From: Planctomycetota bacterium
Lineage (GTDB): Bacteria > Planctomycetota > Phycisphaerae > UBA1845 > UTPLA1
Length of the DNA stretch: 64,000 nucleotides
Assembly (NCBI GenBank): GCA_016235815.1
Contig: JACRIM010000042.1
Span: 1-64,000 of the forward strand
Direction: 5' to 3'
Below the pieces are notes generated by a model. The model saw nothing but the letters and a program-made list of their open reading frames with translations. It was not told where the DNA came from and made no database searches. Of this stretch, positions 43,662-52,329 are shown piece by piece. A program made the position numbers and the translations under genes. The number at the start of each line of letters is the position of its first letter. Within the stretch, counting starts at the first letter, position 1.

Positions 43662-45404
43662 ATGACCTACGACGAGAATCGATTCTTCTTCATCATGCTC
43701 GGCTTCGGCCTGTTCATGGGCCTGGTCACGCTGATTTACGTGATCAAGCAGGCGTTCGGCCGCACCGGCGGCGAAGTCGGCGGCTGGGAAATCCGTGGCG
43801 CACCGGCCCGCATCTTCGCGATTGCACGAACGACGCTGGCCGAGGGCATGCGTGCGAAGGTCGGCGCCGGGTTCGTCGGCATCATCCTGGTTGCCATTCC
43901 CATCTTCTACTTCACGGCCGAGGGCGACGGCACCATCAAGGGCCGCGTGCAAATGTTTCTGAGCTATTCGATGGGATTCGCCTCGTTCGTGATCGGCGTG
44001 CTCACGGTGCTGTTCAGTTGTCGCTCTCTTTCCGTGGAGATTGCGTCGAAGCAGATCTTCGGCATTGCCTCCAAGCCCGTTCCACGCTGGCAGATCGTCG
44101 CGGGCAAGTGGATGGGTGTGATGTCCCTTAACGTCGCGCTGCTCACCATTGCCACCGTCGCCGCCTATGCAGGCACGCAGGGCATCATTCGGCAATTCAA
44201 GAGCAATCTCGCTCACGAGCTTGAAACCTATGGCGGCCTCACGCCCGAGCAATCCGCGAAGACGGTCGCCGCGCTGGAAGACGTTCGCGGAATTGGTCGG
44301 CAGGGAATCCAAAGCCCGGTGATCGACGCGTTTGCCAAAGCGCTCGGCCGCACCGAAGAGCAAGTCACCGAACTTCTCCTGCGCCTTCCTGAAGGCACAC
44401 GAATGAACCTGCGCCGCTTCGATGAACTGCGCCGGCATGTCATTGCGTGTCGGGCCGCCGTGAAGGCCGAGATTCCAGACCTGACGCAGGAGGTGCGGGC
44501 GCAATATGAGAAGCTGCGGCAATCCGGCGACATCCCCGAAGGCTGGACCGAGTCGAAACTTTTGCAAAACCTGAGGGCCGCCGCGCTCGGCCGCTTCTGC
44601 ACCATTCCGCCCGGCCCTCAAAACGCGCGCCAGTGGACCTTCAAAGGACCCAAGCCCATTAAGGGCAAAGACGTAATCATGAGCATCCGCTTCAAGCTCG
44701 ATGCGCCGGGCTATGTCCCGCCGCAGGAAGTGCGCGGCGAGCAACTCCCTGAAAACACACTCCTTTGTTTCTGGGGATTCGGCGACCCGACCAAACCCAA
44801 CTACGCCGAGACGGCCGAGCCATATCCGATCAACCAGTTCTTTGAGTTAGAAATGCCTTCCGAATGCGTCGGCGACGACGGCTCGATCCTCATCAGCTTC
44901 GCCAATGCGGATCCACGCCGACAATCCGTCAGTATGGACCTCGCAAACAAGGGACTCGAAGTCCTCTACCACACCGGCAGCTTTGAAGAAGGTGTCCTCC
45001 AGACGGCGATCTCGACGCTAATACCGGTGGCCTGTCTGGCATCGTTCGGCGTTTGCGCGTCGACATTCCTGACATTCCCCGTCGGCACACTCGTTGTCAT
45101 GACGCTCTTTATCATCAGCAGCTCCATGGGATTTGTCGCCGATGCGCTCGCCGCAACAAAGGAATATGCGGGGGCTAACATGACGCTTGAATGGGAATTG
45201 CGCAAGATGACCGTCGACACGATCGGCTGGGCCCTGGCCATTGGCGACCTTGACCCTGTGTCTCAACTGATCGAAGGCCGTGCCGTCGGCTGGGCGGCCA
45301 TCATGACGAATACGCTCATCTTTGTTTTGCTGAAAGGCGCCGTTGTGTTTGGACTGGCCGTGCTGATTATTCGTCGGCGCGAAATGGCCGCTGTGATCGT
45401 GTGA
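43662..45404 (+). CDS. ABC-2-type transporter permease with large extracytoplasmic insert
   Basis: 580 residues. Helices cluster at about 5-25, 65-85, 100-125 and 145-165 and again in the last 130 residues; about 170-440 is a large hydrophilic domain containing an all-beta segment (WTFKGPKPIKGKDVIMSIRF). The segment SVEIASKQIFGIASKPVPRW, GKWMGV is shared with the divergent permease at 36444-37640. It should form the membrane channel for the ATPase encoded upstream. Substrate and direction are unknown. Confidence 0.85.
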   Translation: MTYDENRFFFIMLGFGLFMGLVTLIYVIKQAFGRTGGEVGGWEIRGAPARIFAIARTTLAEGMRAKVGAGFVGIILVAIPIFYFTAEGDGTIKGRVQMFLSYSMGFASFVIGVLTVLFSCRSLSVEIASKQIFGIASKPVPRWQIVAGKWMGVMSLNVALLTIATVAAYAGTQGIIRQFKSNLAHELETYGGLTPEQSAKTVAALEDVRGIGRQGIQSPVIDAFAKALGRTEEQVTELLLRLPEGTRMNLRRFDELRRHVIACRAAVKAEIPDLTQEVRAQYEKLRQSGDIPEGWTESKLLQNLRAAALGRFCTIPPGPQNARQWTFKGPKPIKGKDVIMSIRFKLDAPGYVPPQEVRGEQLPENTLLCFWGFGDPTKPNYAETAEPYPINQFFELEMPSECVGDDGSILISFANADPRRQSVSMDLANKGLEVLYHTGSFEEGVLQTAISTLIPVACLASFGVCASTFLTFPVGTLVVMTLFIISSSMGFVADALAATKEYAGANMTLEWELRKMTVDTIGWALAIGDLDPVSQLIEGRAVGWAAIMTNTLIFVLLKGAVVFGLAVLIIRRREMAAVIV

Positions 45405-45407
45405 GAA

Positions 45408-47237
45408 ATGAGTAGGCAGGCAATGCGACCATCCACTCGAAAATGGCTACTCACGCTCACGGCGCTCGCGCTGGCATTTGCGGCGTCGCTGCGCGTCGGC
45501 CCGATGAACGAACTGCGCGAGGCCCACCAGCTCATCCTGCCGCCGCTACCCAAGAAGGTGTCCTCCTCCGCCCTGCTCACACCCATGCTCGCGCTCGGCC
45601 GTGCCCCGCTCGTGGACTATCTCTGGCTCCGCGCCACAAAGCTCAAGGATGAAGGGCGTTTTTTTGATGCCTATCAGCTCGCTCAGTGGATCTGCGAGAT
45701 GCAGCCCAAGTTCCCCAGCGTCTGGGCCTTCCAGGGCTGGAACATGGCATACAACATTTCGGTCACGCACCAATCCGCCGAGGAACGGTGGCGGTGGGTC
45801 CGGAATGGTTACGAACTTATCCGCGACAAAGGCATTCCGCTCAACCCGAACAACACACAACTTTACCGCGAGCTTGCATGGATTCTTTTCCATAAAGTGG
45901 GCGACCTGCTCGACGAATGGCAAGGCTATTACAAGCTGCAGTTCGCTCTGCAAATGGAAGATGTTCTCGGCCCGCCACCGGAAGGGTACGAGCGCGCCGG
46001 TCGACTTGCCGGAGATTACTACCGTTCCTATGACTACAAGCCCCTGGCCGATGCTCCGCTGAAGTTCGAGGACCTGCTCAACAACGCCGATATCGCGGCG
46101 TTCGCGTCGAAAATGGATGCGTTCGGATTTGACGTCCGCCAAACCGGTGTTTATCTCGGCATGATCGCCGCGTGGAAGGACAACACGCTCGAAGTGCGCA
46201 ACGTACCGGAGGGACGAAAAGCGGATCAGCTTGTCGCGCTCAAGTCCGCCCTGACCGACCCGGCTTCGCAAAAGGCCCGCCGCTCGCTTGAGATCTTCTG
46301 GCGCGCCTGGCGGGTTCGCAACGAGCTGAAACTCGACCCCGCCAAAGTCATCGAGATCAATAACACCCTCGGCCTCATTCTCGATTATCGCCTGCCTGAG
46401 TCGCACGCGCTGTATTGGTCCATCCTCGGCGTCGAGAAAGGGCGCGGCACACGCCTCAACTATGACATTCACAAGCTGAACACCCGCCGGCTGGAGTTCT
46501 TCTGCCTGCAAAAGATGTTCCAGCGCGGTCGGATCGCCATGAGCCGGGATTCCAAATCGGGCGAGCCGCCGCTCATGCAGCCTGACGTTCGCGTCGCGAA
46601 GGTGCTGTTCGATGCATTCGTGCGCGACTCCGAGCAATTCGAGAAGGAAAAACATGAAGGCCCCATTTCGCAAAACTTCATCACTGGTTTCGTCGGCTTT
46701 ACACGAACCGCCATTCTGCGCTATCACGAGCTGGGGATGAACAAAGAGGCCCAGGAGTTCTTCGACTACCTGAAGAAGTATTATCCCGACCCGATGTACG
46801 AGCGCGGGATTTCCGGGTTCCTCGAACTTCAGTTCCGTGAAGACAAGAAGATCTACGACTACCGAACGTCACTGGCCCGCATCGAAGCCATGATCTACCG
46901 CGGTCTCGTCCACTATGCCTATGATGAAGATGAGGACGCCATTCGCTTTATTAAGCGAGCGAAGGACCTGTTCGACAATTACCAGCGAACCGTTGCCTCG
47001 CCGCGGCTGAAGTTTACCTTCACCTTCGCCCAGACCATTGAACAGGTTGCCCACGAGCGAGCCGGCCAACTCAGTCGCCCTTCCTATGAGACCATCTGTC
47101 GTAAGCTCAAAATCCAGCCACTTCCCGAAGGCGCGACCATTCCGATCAACCTGCCGACGTCGTTGCCTGCGGAGTCCCCCGAAGAAAAGGCGGCTCGCGA
47201 AAAGCTCAATGCCGAGCTTGACCAGTCGCGGCCATGA
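45408..47237 (+). CDS. Large helical (TPR-like) protein with N-terminal membrane helix
   Basis: 609 residues; start at 45408 or at ATG 45423 (ggcaggca upstream). One hydrophobic helix (about 12-28) is followed by an entirely helical chain rich in aromatic residues with irregular TPR-like units: ATKLKDEGRFFDAYQLAQWICEM, NPNNTQLYRELAWILFHKVGD and MNKEAQEFFDYLKKYYPD. No catalytic motif is seen. It follows the ABC permease after 3 bp, so it is probably a scaffold or substrate-binding part of the SPFH/ABC system. It is convergent with the ClC gene, 5 bp apart. Confidence 0.78.
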   Translation: MSRQAMRPSTRKWLLTLTALALAFAASLRVGPMNELREAHQLILPPLPKKVSSSALLTPMLALGRAPLVDYLWLRATKLKDEGRFFDAYQLAQWICEMQPKFPSVWAFQGWNMAYNISVTHQSAEERWRWVRNGYELIRDKGIPLNPNNTQLYRELAWILFHKVGDLLDEWQGYYKLQFALQMEDVLGPPPEGYERAGRLAGDYYRSYDYKPLADAPLKFEDLLNNADIAAFASKMDAFGFDVRQTGVYLGMIAAWKDNTLEVRNVPEGRKADQLVALKSALTDPASQKARRSLEIFWRAWRVRNELKLDPAKVIEINNTLGLILDYRLPESHALYWSILGVEKGRGTRLNYDIHKLNTRRLEFFCLQKMFQRGRIAMSRDSKSGEPPLMQPDVRVAKVLFDAFVRDSEQFEKEKHEGPISQNFITGFVGFTRTAILRYHELGMNKEAQEFFDYLKKYYPDPMYERGISGFLELQFREDKKIYDYRTSLARIEAMIYRGLVHYAYDEDEDAIRFIKRAKDLFDNYQRTVASPRLKFTFTFAQTIEQVAHERAGQLSRPSYETICRKLKIQPLPEGATIPINLPTSLPAESPEEKAAREKLNAELDQSRP

Positions 47238-47242
47238 CGTGC

Positions 47243-49339
47243 TTATGACGGGGCGACAGCGTCATCATGCTCCTCCGCCAAGACCAAGAGCCGCTGCGAC
47301 GCCGCAAGCGGCGCATCCAGACTTGGCGGGCATTGCACTTCACCCGTGGGCTGCTCAATCGCAATTACTTGTGCGTGATATCGACGCCGAAAATCGGCCT
47401 GCCGCAGGGACTGCCCCACCGCATCGATTGGCACCATGATCCTTTCAAACCGATTCTTGCGGCCATCGCCCGCGCCCAACACCAGTTCCTGAATTTCCGC
47501 TTCCTGCTGCATTGCCGCGAGGCCGGCGTGCTCTGATAGCATCTGGCGTTGCCGTTCGGCGACATGCTGTTGGATGCGTTTGTAGACACGCTCGCGCGCG
47601 ATCATGCCCAACCAGCGTCCATCCTCCCGGCGAACGACCGGCAAAACATTGTGCTGGCTTCGGCGGAATTGATCCATCGCCCGGTACATGTCCACGTCCG
47701 GATGCAGCGTCAGCAGCCGCTCCGTCATGATGTCGGAGGCGATCACCACTTCCGCGAGGCCCGGTTCTTCCATGATTTTCCGGATGTCACTCGTCGACAC
47801 GACGCCGAGCAATCTCTGCCCCTCCGCAACAGCGAACACCGGCCGCGTTCCCGGCTGAATGCGAGGGATGATCTCGCGCAGCGGTGTGTTGCGCTCTACC
47901 GTTTCCGTCCACGTCGGTTCCATGAATTCCGCGACGCGCCAGGACTCCAGCATGTGCACGATGGCGTCGCCTGCATGGGCCGGAGACTGCGCCATGCTGG
48001 GCAACTGTTCTCGATTGAGGCCCCAACGGCGGCCGATCACATAGGAGCTGACGCACACCAGCATCAACGGAACGATCAAGCCGTAGCTGCCCGTCATTTC
48101 CGTGACCATGACGATCGCGGCAAGCGGTGTCCGCATCACGGCCGCAAGGACGCCGCCCATTCCGACGGGAATCAGGGCGGCTCGAAGCACGCTGTCACTC
48201 GGAAATAATCCCGGCATGGCCGCGTGAAGCAGCGCCCACCATCCAGCGCCCACAACGCCGCCGAGAAACACGGCCGGGCCAAGCGCCCCACCCGATCCGC
48301 CGCTTCCCACTGTGAACGCCGTCGCAACGCACTTCGCCAGGATCACTGCTGCGAACAGCCACACCCACCACCAGTCATTAATCGGCGGGCTTCCAAATCC
48401 GTTCAAGGCGTTCTTGATGAAGATGTATCGGCCGTCCAGCACTTGCGGGATTGCACAAGCAATTGCGCCGGTCACCAGCCCGCCGATGCACGGCCCCAAC
48501 CAGCGAGGCAGGCGCGACATCGGCATCACGGTCTCTTCCACGAAACGCAGCGACATGTGAAAGAGCATGGTCACCAATCCGCATAGCACGCCCAACCCTG
48601 CATACGGGATCAACTCCTTCATGGAATGGAAACCAAGTTGATCGGTGTTCGGAAGCAGGTACTCATGTCCGCCCAGCACGCCGCGAAGCGACATGAAAAC
48701 CGAGTATGCAATCACGGATGCCACGAACGACGGCACGATCGCGCCGGACTCGAATTCCTCTTCCTGATAGAGCACGCTGGTCGCGAACATCGCCCCGCCA
48801 AGTGGGCACCGAAAGATGGCACCGACCGCCGCCGCGCACCCCGCCAAGAGCACGATTCGCCGTTCACGCGGTGTCAGCCGCAGCACACCACCGACCGACG
48901 AGCCCATCGCCGCACCCAGCGCCGCCATTGGACCTTCCGGTCCCGTCGATCCGCCAAACGAGAGCACCGCGACATTGGCCACTGAACGCACGGCGGGGCC
49001 GCGAAGGCGGAACTTACCCTGTTGATGGTGAAACGCCCGAATGAGCAGGTCGGTTCCGTGGCCGACGCTTCGTGGCGCCAGCGTGCGCGTGAGTACGCCG
49101 GAAATCAGCCCGCCAGCCGCCGGGAAGAGAAGCACGCGCCAGTCGAACCGAAGTATCTCTGCGCTGCCCACGTGAGCGACCTGCCCGATGATGGTTGCTG
49201 TTCCCCACTCAATCGCTGCTTCAAGCGCCCAGGCCGTCCCGCCGCCCAGTACGCCGACAACGATGCCAAGAAAAAAAAGGCGACTCCACCGCGCTGCCGG
49301 CCGAGGAAGGCGTTCAAGTATTCGGCGCAGCCCGACCAT
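47243..49339 (-). CDS. ClC-family chloride channel/transporter with two CBS domains
   Basis: 698 residues. The ClC membrane core (about 15-430) shows the selectivity motifs GGSTGPEGP, with the gating-type glutamate, and GSGGSGGALGPAVFLGG. Paired CBS domains follow (about 455-575; VAEFMEPTWTETVERNTPL, then VASDIMTERLLTLHPDVDM), and a C-terminal regulatory segment of about 100 residues. It moves chloride, as a channel or in exchange for protons. The second, proton-path glutamate could not be assigned by eye. It is the only ion channel in the window. Confidence 0.93.
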   Translation of the reverse strand: MVGLRRILERLPRPAARWSRLFFLGIVVGVLGGGTAWALEAAIEWGTATIIGQVAHVGSAEILRFDWRVLLFPAAGGLISGVLTRTLAPRSVGHGTDLLIRAFHHQQGKFRLRGPAVRSVANVAVLSFGGSTGPEGPMAALGAAMGSSVGGVLRLTPRERRIVLLAGCAAAVGAIFRCPLGGAMFATSVLYQEEEFESGAIVPSFVASVIAYSVFMSLRGVLGGHEYLLPNTDQLGFHSMKELIPYAGLGVLCGLVTMLFHMSLRFVEETVMPMSRLPRWLGPCIGGLVTGAIACAIPQVLDGRYIFIKNALNGFGSPPINDWWWVWLFAAVILAKCVATAFTVGSGGSGGALGPAVFLGGVVGAGWWALLHAAMPGLFPSDSVLRAALIPVGMGGVLAAVMRTPLAAIVMVTEMTGSYGLIVPLMLVCVSSYVIGRRWGLNREQLPSMAQSPAHAGDAIVHMLESWRVAEFMEPTWTETVERNTPLREIIPRIQPGTRPVFAVAEGQRLLGVVSTSDIRKIMEEPGLAEVVIASDIMTERLLTLHPDVDMYRAMDQFRRSQHNVLPVVRREDGRWLGMIARERVYKRIQQHVAERQRQMLSEHAGLAAMQQEAEIQELVLGAGDGRKNRFERIMVPIDAVGQSLRQADFRRRYHAQVIAIEQPTGEVQCPPSLDAPLAASQRLLVLAEEHDDAVAPS

Positions 49340-49365
49340 GCGGTCAGTGTATGCGAAAGTGGAGA

Positions 49366-50271
49366 CTACTCGGAATCATCGGGCGGCGGTCCATCGTCGC
49401 GCGGCGGACGATCGTCATCGGGCGGCGGTTCGCCATTGGGACCCGGCGGCGGGCGATCACCGGGGCGACCTCCTCCTTCGCCCTGAGGACCTCGCGGGCC
49501 GCGAGGCCCGCCAAACGGGCCTTTTCCATCCATACCCGGCCCGAATCCCGGCATCGGATCGGCCATTCGACCGTTCTTAATCTGCGATATTCGTCGGCTG
49601 ATAAAGTCATCCTTCTTCGAGTTCATCATCTGATGTTGCTCCTTCATCATCTGAAGTTGCAACTGCTGATCCTTGATTCGATCCTCGAACTCCTCCAGCC
49701 GGGCCTGCATGCGCTTTTCGCGAAGTTCGACCTGCTTGCGAACCAGCGTCTCCATTTCCTGCTCAAGTGCCGTCTTCTTCGCGGAATCCTCGCGCGCTTC
49801 GCCGTATTCCTTGCTCAACTCACGCAGGCGCTCTTCGGCCTGAAACTCTTGCAACACGGTTTCAGCCAGCTCCGGGCGATGTTCCAACAGACCGCGATAT
49901 TCCCGAAGAAACGGCATCAGCTTTCGGAATGCCTGATCAAACCGCTGCGGGTTGTTCTGTCGAAGATACGACATCCGCTCATGCAAGCGCGGCAACTTCT
50001 CTTTCATGGCATCCATGGCCCAGTTGATCATCTCATCGGGGACCTTCGGCGGGTTTTCGCCGTCTCGCCTCTCGAGGATGCGATCACGAATCTCGCGCCG
50101 TCGCTCCGGATCGCCCCCCTGTCGATCGCGGGGCCCGCGCCGGGGGCCGCCCATCGGCTCGCCCTGAGGCTGGGCAAAGCCAACTGAAGAAAACGCGAAG
50201 CAAAACAACAGGACGCATCTCAGCCCAGTGCCCATGCGTCCCCAGTTCGTCGCTCGTCGCTGCTCGTTCAT
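49366..50271 (-). CDS. Exported coiled-coil protein with Gly/Pro-rich tail, third gene of an ECF operon
   Basis: 301 residues. A signal peptide (about 14-33, ending SSVGFAQ) is followed by a Gly/Arg/Pro-rich stretch. A long helical charged region (about 75-225) has LREYRGLLEHRPELAETVL and a glutamine-rich coiled coil KDQQLQLQMMKEQHQMM. The last 60 residues are low-complexity Gly/Pro/Asp (GPRGPRGPQGEGG, then PPDDD). The overall look recalls Spy/CpxP-like periplasmic helical proteins, but no LTxxQ motif is seen. It follows the membrane-protein gene by 36 bp and probably belongs to the sigma operon. Confidence 0.7.
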   Translation of the reverse strand: MNEQRRATNWGRMGTGLRCVLLFCFAFSSVGFAQPQGEPMGGPRRGPRDRQGGDPERRREIRDRILERRDGENPPKVPDEMINWAMDAMKEKLPRLHERMSYLRQNNPQRFDQAFRKLMPFLREYRGLLEHRPELAETVLQEFQAEERLRELSKEYGEAREDSAKKTALEQEMETLVRKQVELREKRMQARLEEFEDRIKDQQLQLQMMKEQHQMMNSKKDDFISRRISQIKNGRMADPMPGFGPGMDGKGPFGGPRGPRGPQGEGGGRPGDRPPPGPNGEPPPDDDRPPRDDGPPPDDSE

Positions 50272-50307
50272 CTCAACACCCTTTTCAATCCGGTCCCCAA
50301 CACGGCC

Positions 50308-50826
50308 TCAGCCTTTTCGCCCGTTTCCATTCGTGATCGGCGCGTCCCCATACACGGCGTCCAACGCCGCGGACAAGGAGTTGCCCGACAAATCCCACGT
50401 CGAGTCCTTCGACCACTCTTCCAGGTTCGACAATCCCTCGTCAATCTGCGATGACATCGCGACAGATGAATCGGAATAGACCTCGTTCGACTCGGCGTAC
50501 TCCGAAGGATTGACCACATTCTTCGGCTCAACTTTGACCGGCGTCGGCGCCTTCGCAATCGGCCGCACACCGTCTTTCACCGGAGTCCCGCGAGTCGCCA
50601 ACCAACCTACGTACACGGCAGCAAGGAGGCACGCCGCCATCGCCACGCGCCCCATCGTCGACCAAATCGAAGTGGCCCGTCGCGGCGCGCTCGCCAACTC
50701 CGCGCGAATCGCCTGCTTGACCCGCGCAACGCGCTCAGCCGACGGCCCCGGCGTGCCCACGCCGCGAAGCCATTGCTCGCCCGACTCGATTTCTTTATTC
50801 AGTTCGCGATTCTCGTCAGACATCAC
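50308..50826 (-). CDS. Single-pass membrane protein, probable anti-sigma factor
   Basis: 172 residues. A cytoplasmic N-terminus of about 57 residues (EQWLRGVGTPGPSAERVARVKQAI) precedes one membrane helix (VAMAACLLAAVYVGWLA) and an extracytoplasmic tail. Its start overlaps the sigma-factor stop by 4 bp, the classical arrangement for an anti-sigma factor. No zinc-binding HxxxCxxC motif is seen, so the assignment rests on context. Its cytoplasmic segment would bind the sigma factor until released. Confidence 0.75.
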   Translation of the reverse strand: MMSDENRELNKEIESGEQWLRGVGTPGPSAERVARVKQAIRAELASAPRRATSIWSTMGRVAMAACLLAAVYVGWLATRGTPVKDGVRPIAKAPTPVKVEPKNVVNPSEYAESNEVYSDSSVAMSSQIDEGLSNLEEWSKDSTWDLSGNSLSAALDAVYGDAPITNGNGRKG

Positions 50827-51446
50827 TCATCATCCTCGACCGCAACACTCAGCGATCGCTCATTCGTGCCCTGCGCGCCCATGATTTCCCGCAACCTGCC
50901 AAGTGCCCGATGCGCCCGGGCCAGCGCGGTGCCCAGCGGCGTGCCCATCGACTCGGCGATCTCTTTGAACGACATGTCCGAAAAATGTCGGAGCATGATT
51001 ACCGTTCGTTCGGCCTCGGGCAGTTCGGCCAGGGCCCGCCCCAGTGCGTCCAAATCCTCTCGCATGACAAGCCCGGCATCGGGTGCGGCCGTGTCGGATG
51101 AAGGAAGCAACGAACCAGCGTTCGAGTCTCCATCTGCATCCGTGCCGGCGTCAATCGAGATCTGCTTCGGCGTTCGCTTCGCCTTGCGAACACGGTCGCG
51201 GCACAGATTCGCCGCAATCCGAAAGAGCCACGACTCGAACCGGCCGTCGTGCTGATACGCGCCAATCATGCGAACCAGCCGGACGAAGACCTCCTGCATC
51301 AAGTCTTCAGCGTCGGACCGGGAGCCCGTCAGACGATACAGGAACCCAAATACCCGCCCGCTGAAATGATCGACAAGCGTGTCGAAGGCCGCCGCATTGC
51401 CGCGCTGCGCTCCAAGGATCGCTGCCGCCAACGCGTCGCCGTCCAT
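50823..51446 (-). CDS. ECF-type RNA polymerase sigma factor
   Basis: 207 residues from ATG 51446, with agagga upstream. Region 2 is FDTLVDHFSGRVFGFLYRLTG, then DAEDLMQEVFVRLVRMIGAY with RFESWLFRIAANLCRDRVRKAKR. Region 4 is LPEAERTVIMLRHFSDMSFKEIAESMGTPLGTALARAHRAL. The same frame stays open for another 2.2 kb over rpmB, gatC and gatA on the other strand; that extension is a GC-driven artefact. It is the first gene of a sigma / anti-sigma / exported-protein operon. Confidence 0.93.
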   Translation of the reverse strand: MDGDALAAAILGAQRGNAAAFDTLVDHFSGRVFGFLYRLTGSRSDAEDLMQEVFVRLVRMIGAYQHDGRFESWLFRIAANLCRDRVRKAKRTPKQISIDAGTDADGDSNAGSLLPSSDTAAPDAGLVMREDLDALGRALAELPEAERTVIMLRHFSDMSFKEIAESMGTPLGTALARAHRALGRLREIMGAQGTNERSLSVAVEDDE

Positions 51447-51662
51447 TCGTCCTCTTCCAAGCCTAACGCCTGAATACGCCAAGAATTGCAGCCGACCGGG
51501 CCGCCGGGAACCCCTTACGGGACAATAAGTTATCAGACCTAACCCCTTCCCACAAACCCAGACGCCATCAGGACTTGAAGACACGCCCGATTCCGTTATA
51601 CTGCCCGGCCCTAGTTTTGACGTTTTGAATGAGCCATGTTTTGAGATTTTCTCAGGTGCCTT

Positions 51663-51926
51663 ATGCCCCGAGTCTGCCACTTTACAGGTAAGCGAACCAC
51701 CACCGGCCGCCAGTACACCCATCGCGGCAAGGCGAAGTACCTGGGCGGTGTCGGTACCAAGGTCACGGGCCGCACCAAGCGCACGTTCAAGCCGAACATC
51801 CAGCGCGTCCGAGCGTTGATCGACGGACGAATCGTCCGCATCAAGGTTTCGACCAAGGCCATTCGCATGGGCCTCGTCACCAAGCCGATGAAGCGGGATT
51901 ACAAGCCCGAGGCGGCAACGGCCTAA
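51663..51926 (+). CDS. rpmB: 50S ribosomal protein L28
   Basis: 87 residues. MPRVCHFTGKRTTTGRQYTHRGKAK, KRTFKPNIQ and a C-terminal STKAIRMG fit bL28, which binds the large subunit. The protein is a little longer than usual because of an insert between the GRQYTHRGKAK stretch and RTFKPNIQ. Start at ATG 51663 behind caggtg. A terminator follows 28 bp after the stop, so it is a single-gene unit. Confidence 0.93.
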   Translation: MPRVCHFTGKRTTTGRQYTHRGKAKYLGGVGTKVTGRTKRTFKPNIQRVRALIDGRIVRIKVSTKAIRMGLVTKPMKRDYKPEAATA

Positions 51927-51954
51927 GTCGGACATCAATAATTGAACTCCACAA

Positions 51955-51981
51955 ACCGGCGTCCTTCGCCGGTTTTTTTTT
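51955..51981 (+). terminator. Rho-independent terminator after rpmB
   Basis: aaccggcg (51955-51962) and cgccggtt (51968-51975) form a perfect 8-bp stem with a 5-base loop; a run of T follows. Confidence 0.9.
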
Positions 51982-52023
51982 CGCGCCGTCGACGAAGCTC
52001 GAATCCGCGATGACAATGCCCTT

Positions 52024-52329
52024 ATGCCCGCACCGATTGATGAATCACAGGTCCGCCATATCGCGCACCTCGCGCGGATCAAATTAACCGATGCCGAGGT
52101 CGCGGCGTTCGGCGCACAATTCGCCAATATTCTCAAACACTTCGAGACACTCAGTGAGGTCAACACGGATGGCGTCGAGCCGACGGCCCATCCGCTACCG
52201 ATCACGAACGTGTTGCGCGACGACGAGCCTGTCGAACCGATCGGCGTCGAGGCCGCCCTTGCGAATGCACCGGCCCGGGAGACGCCGTATTTCAAGGTTC
52301 CCAAGGTTCTCGACCAGGAGACGGCATGA
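52024..52329 (+). CDS. gatC: Asp-tRNA(Asn)/Glu-tRNA(Gln) amidotransferase subunit C
   Basis: 101 residues: [48 protein letters not shown] is the complete GatC pattern. GatC stabilises the GatA-GatB complex that amidates mischarged tRNA. Its stop overlaps the gatA start (ATGA), which indicates coupled translation. No strong ribosome-binding site precedes the ATG. gatB is not in the window. Confidence 0.95.
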   Translation: MPAPIDESQVRHIAHLARIKLTDAEVAAFGAQFANILKHFETLSEVNTDGVEPTAHPLPITNVLRDDEPVEPIGVEAALANAPARETPYFKVPKVLDQETA

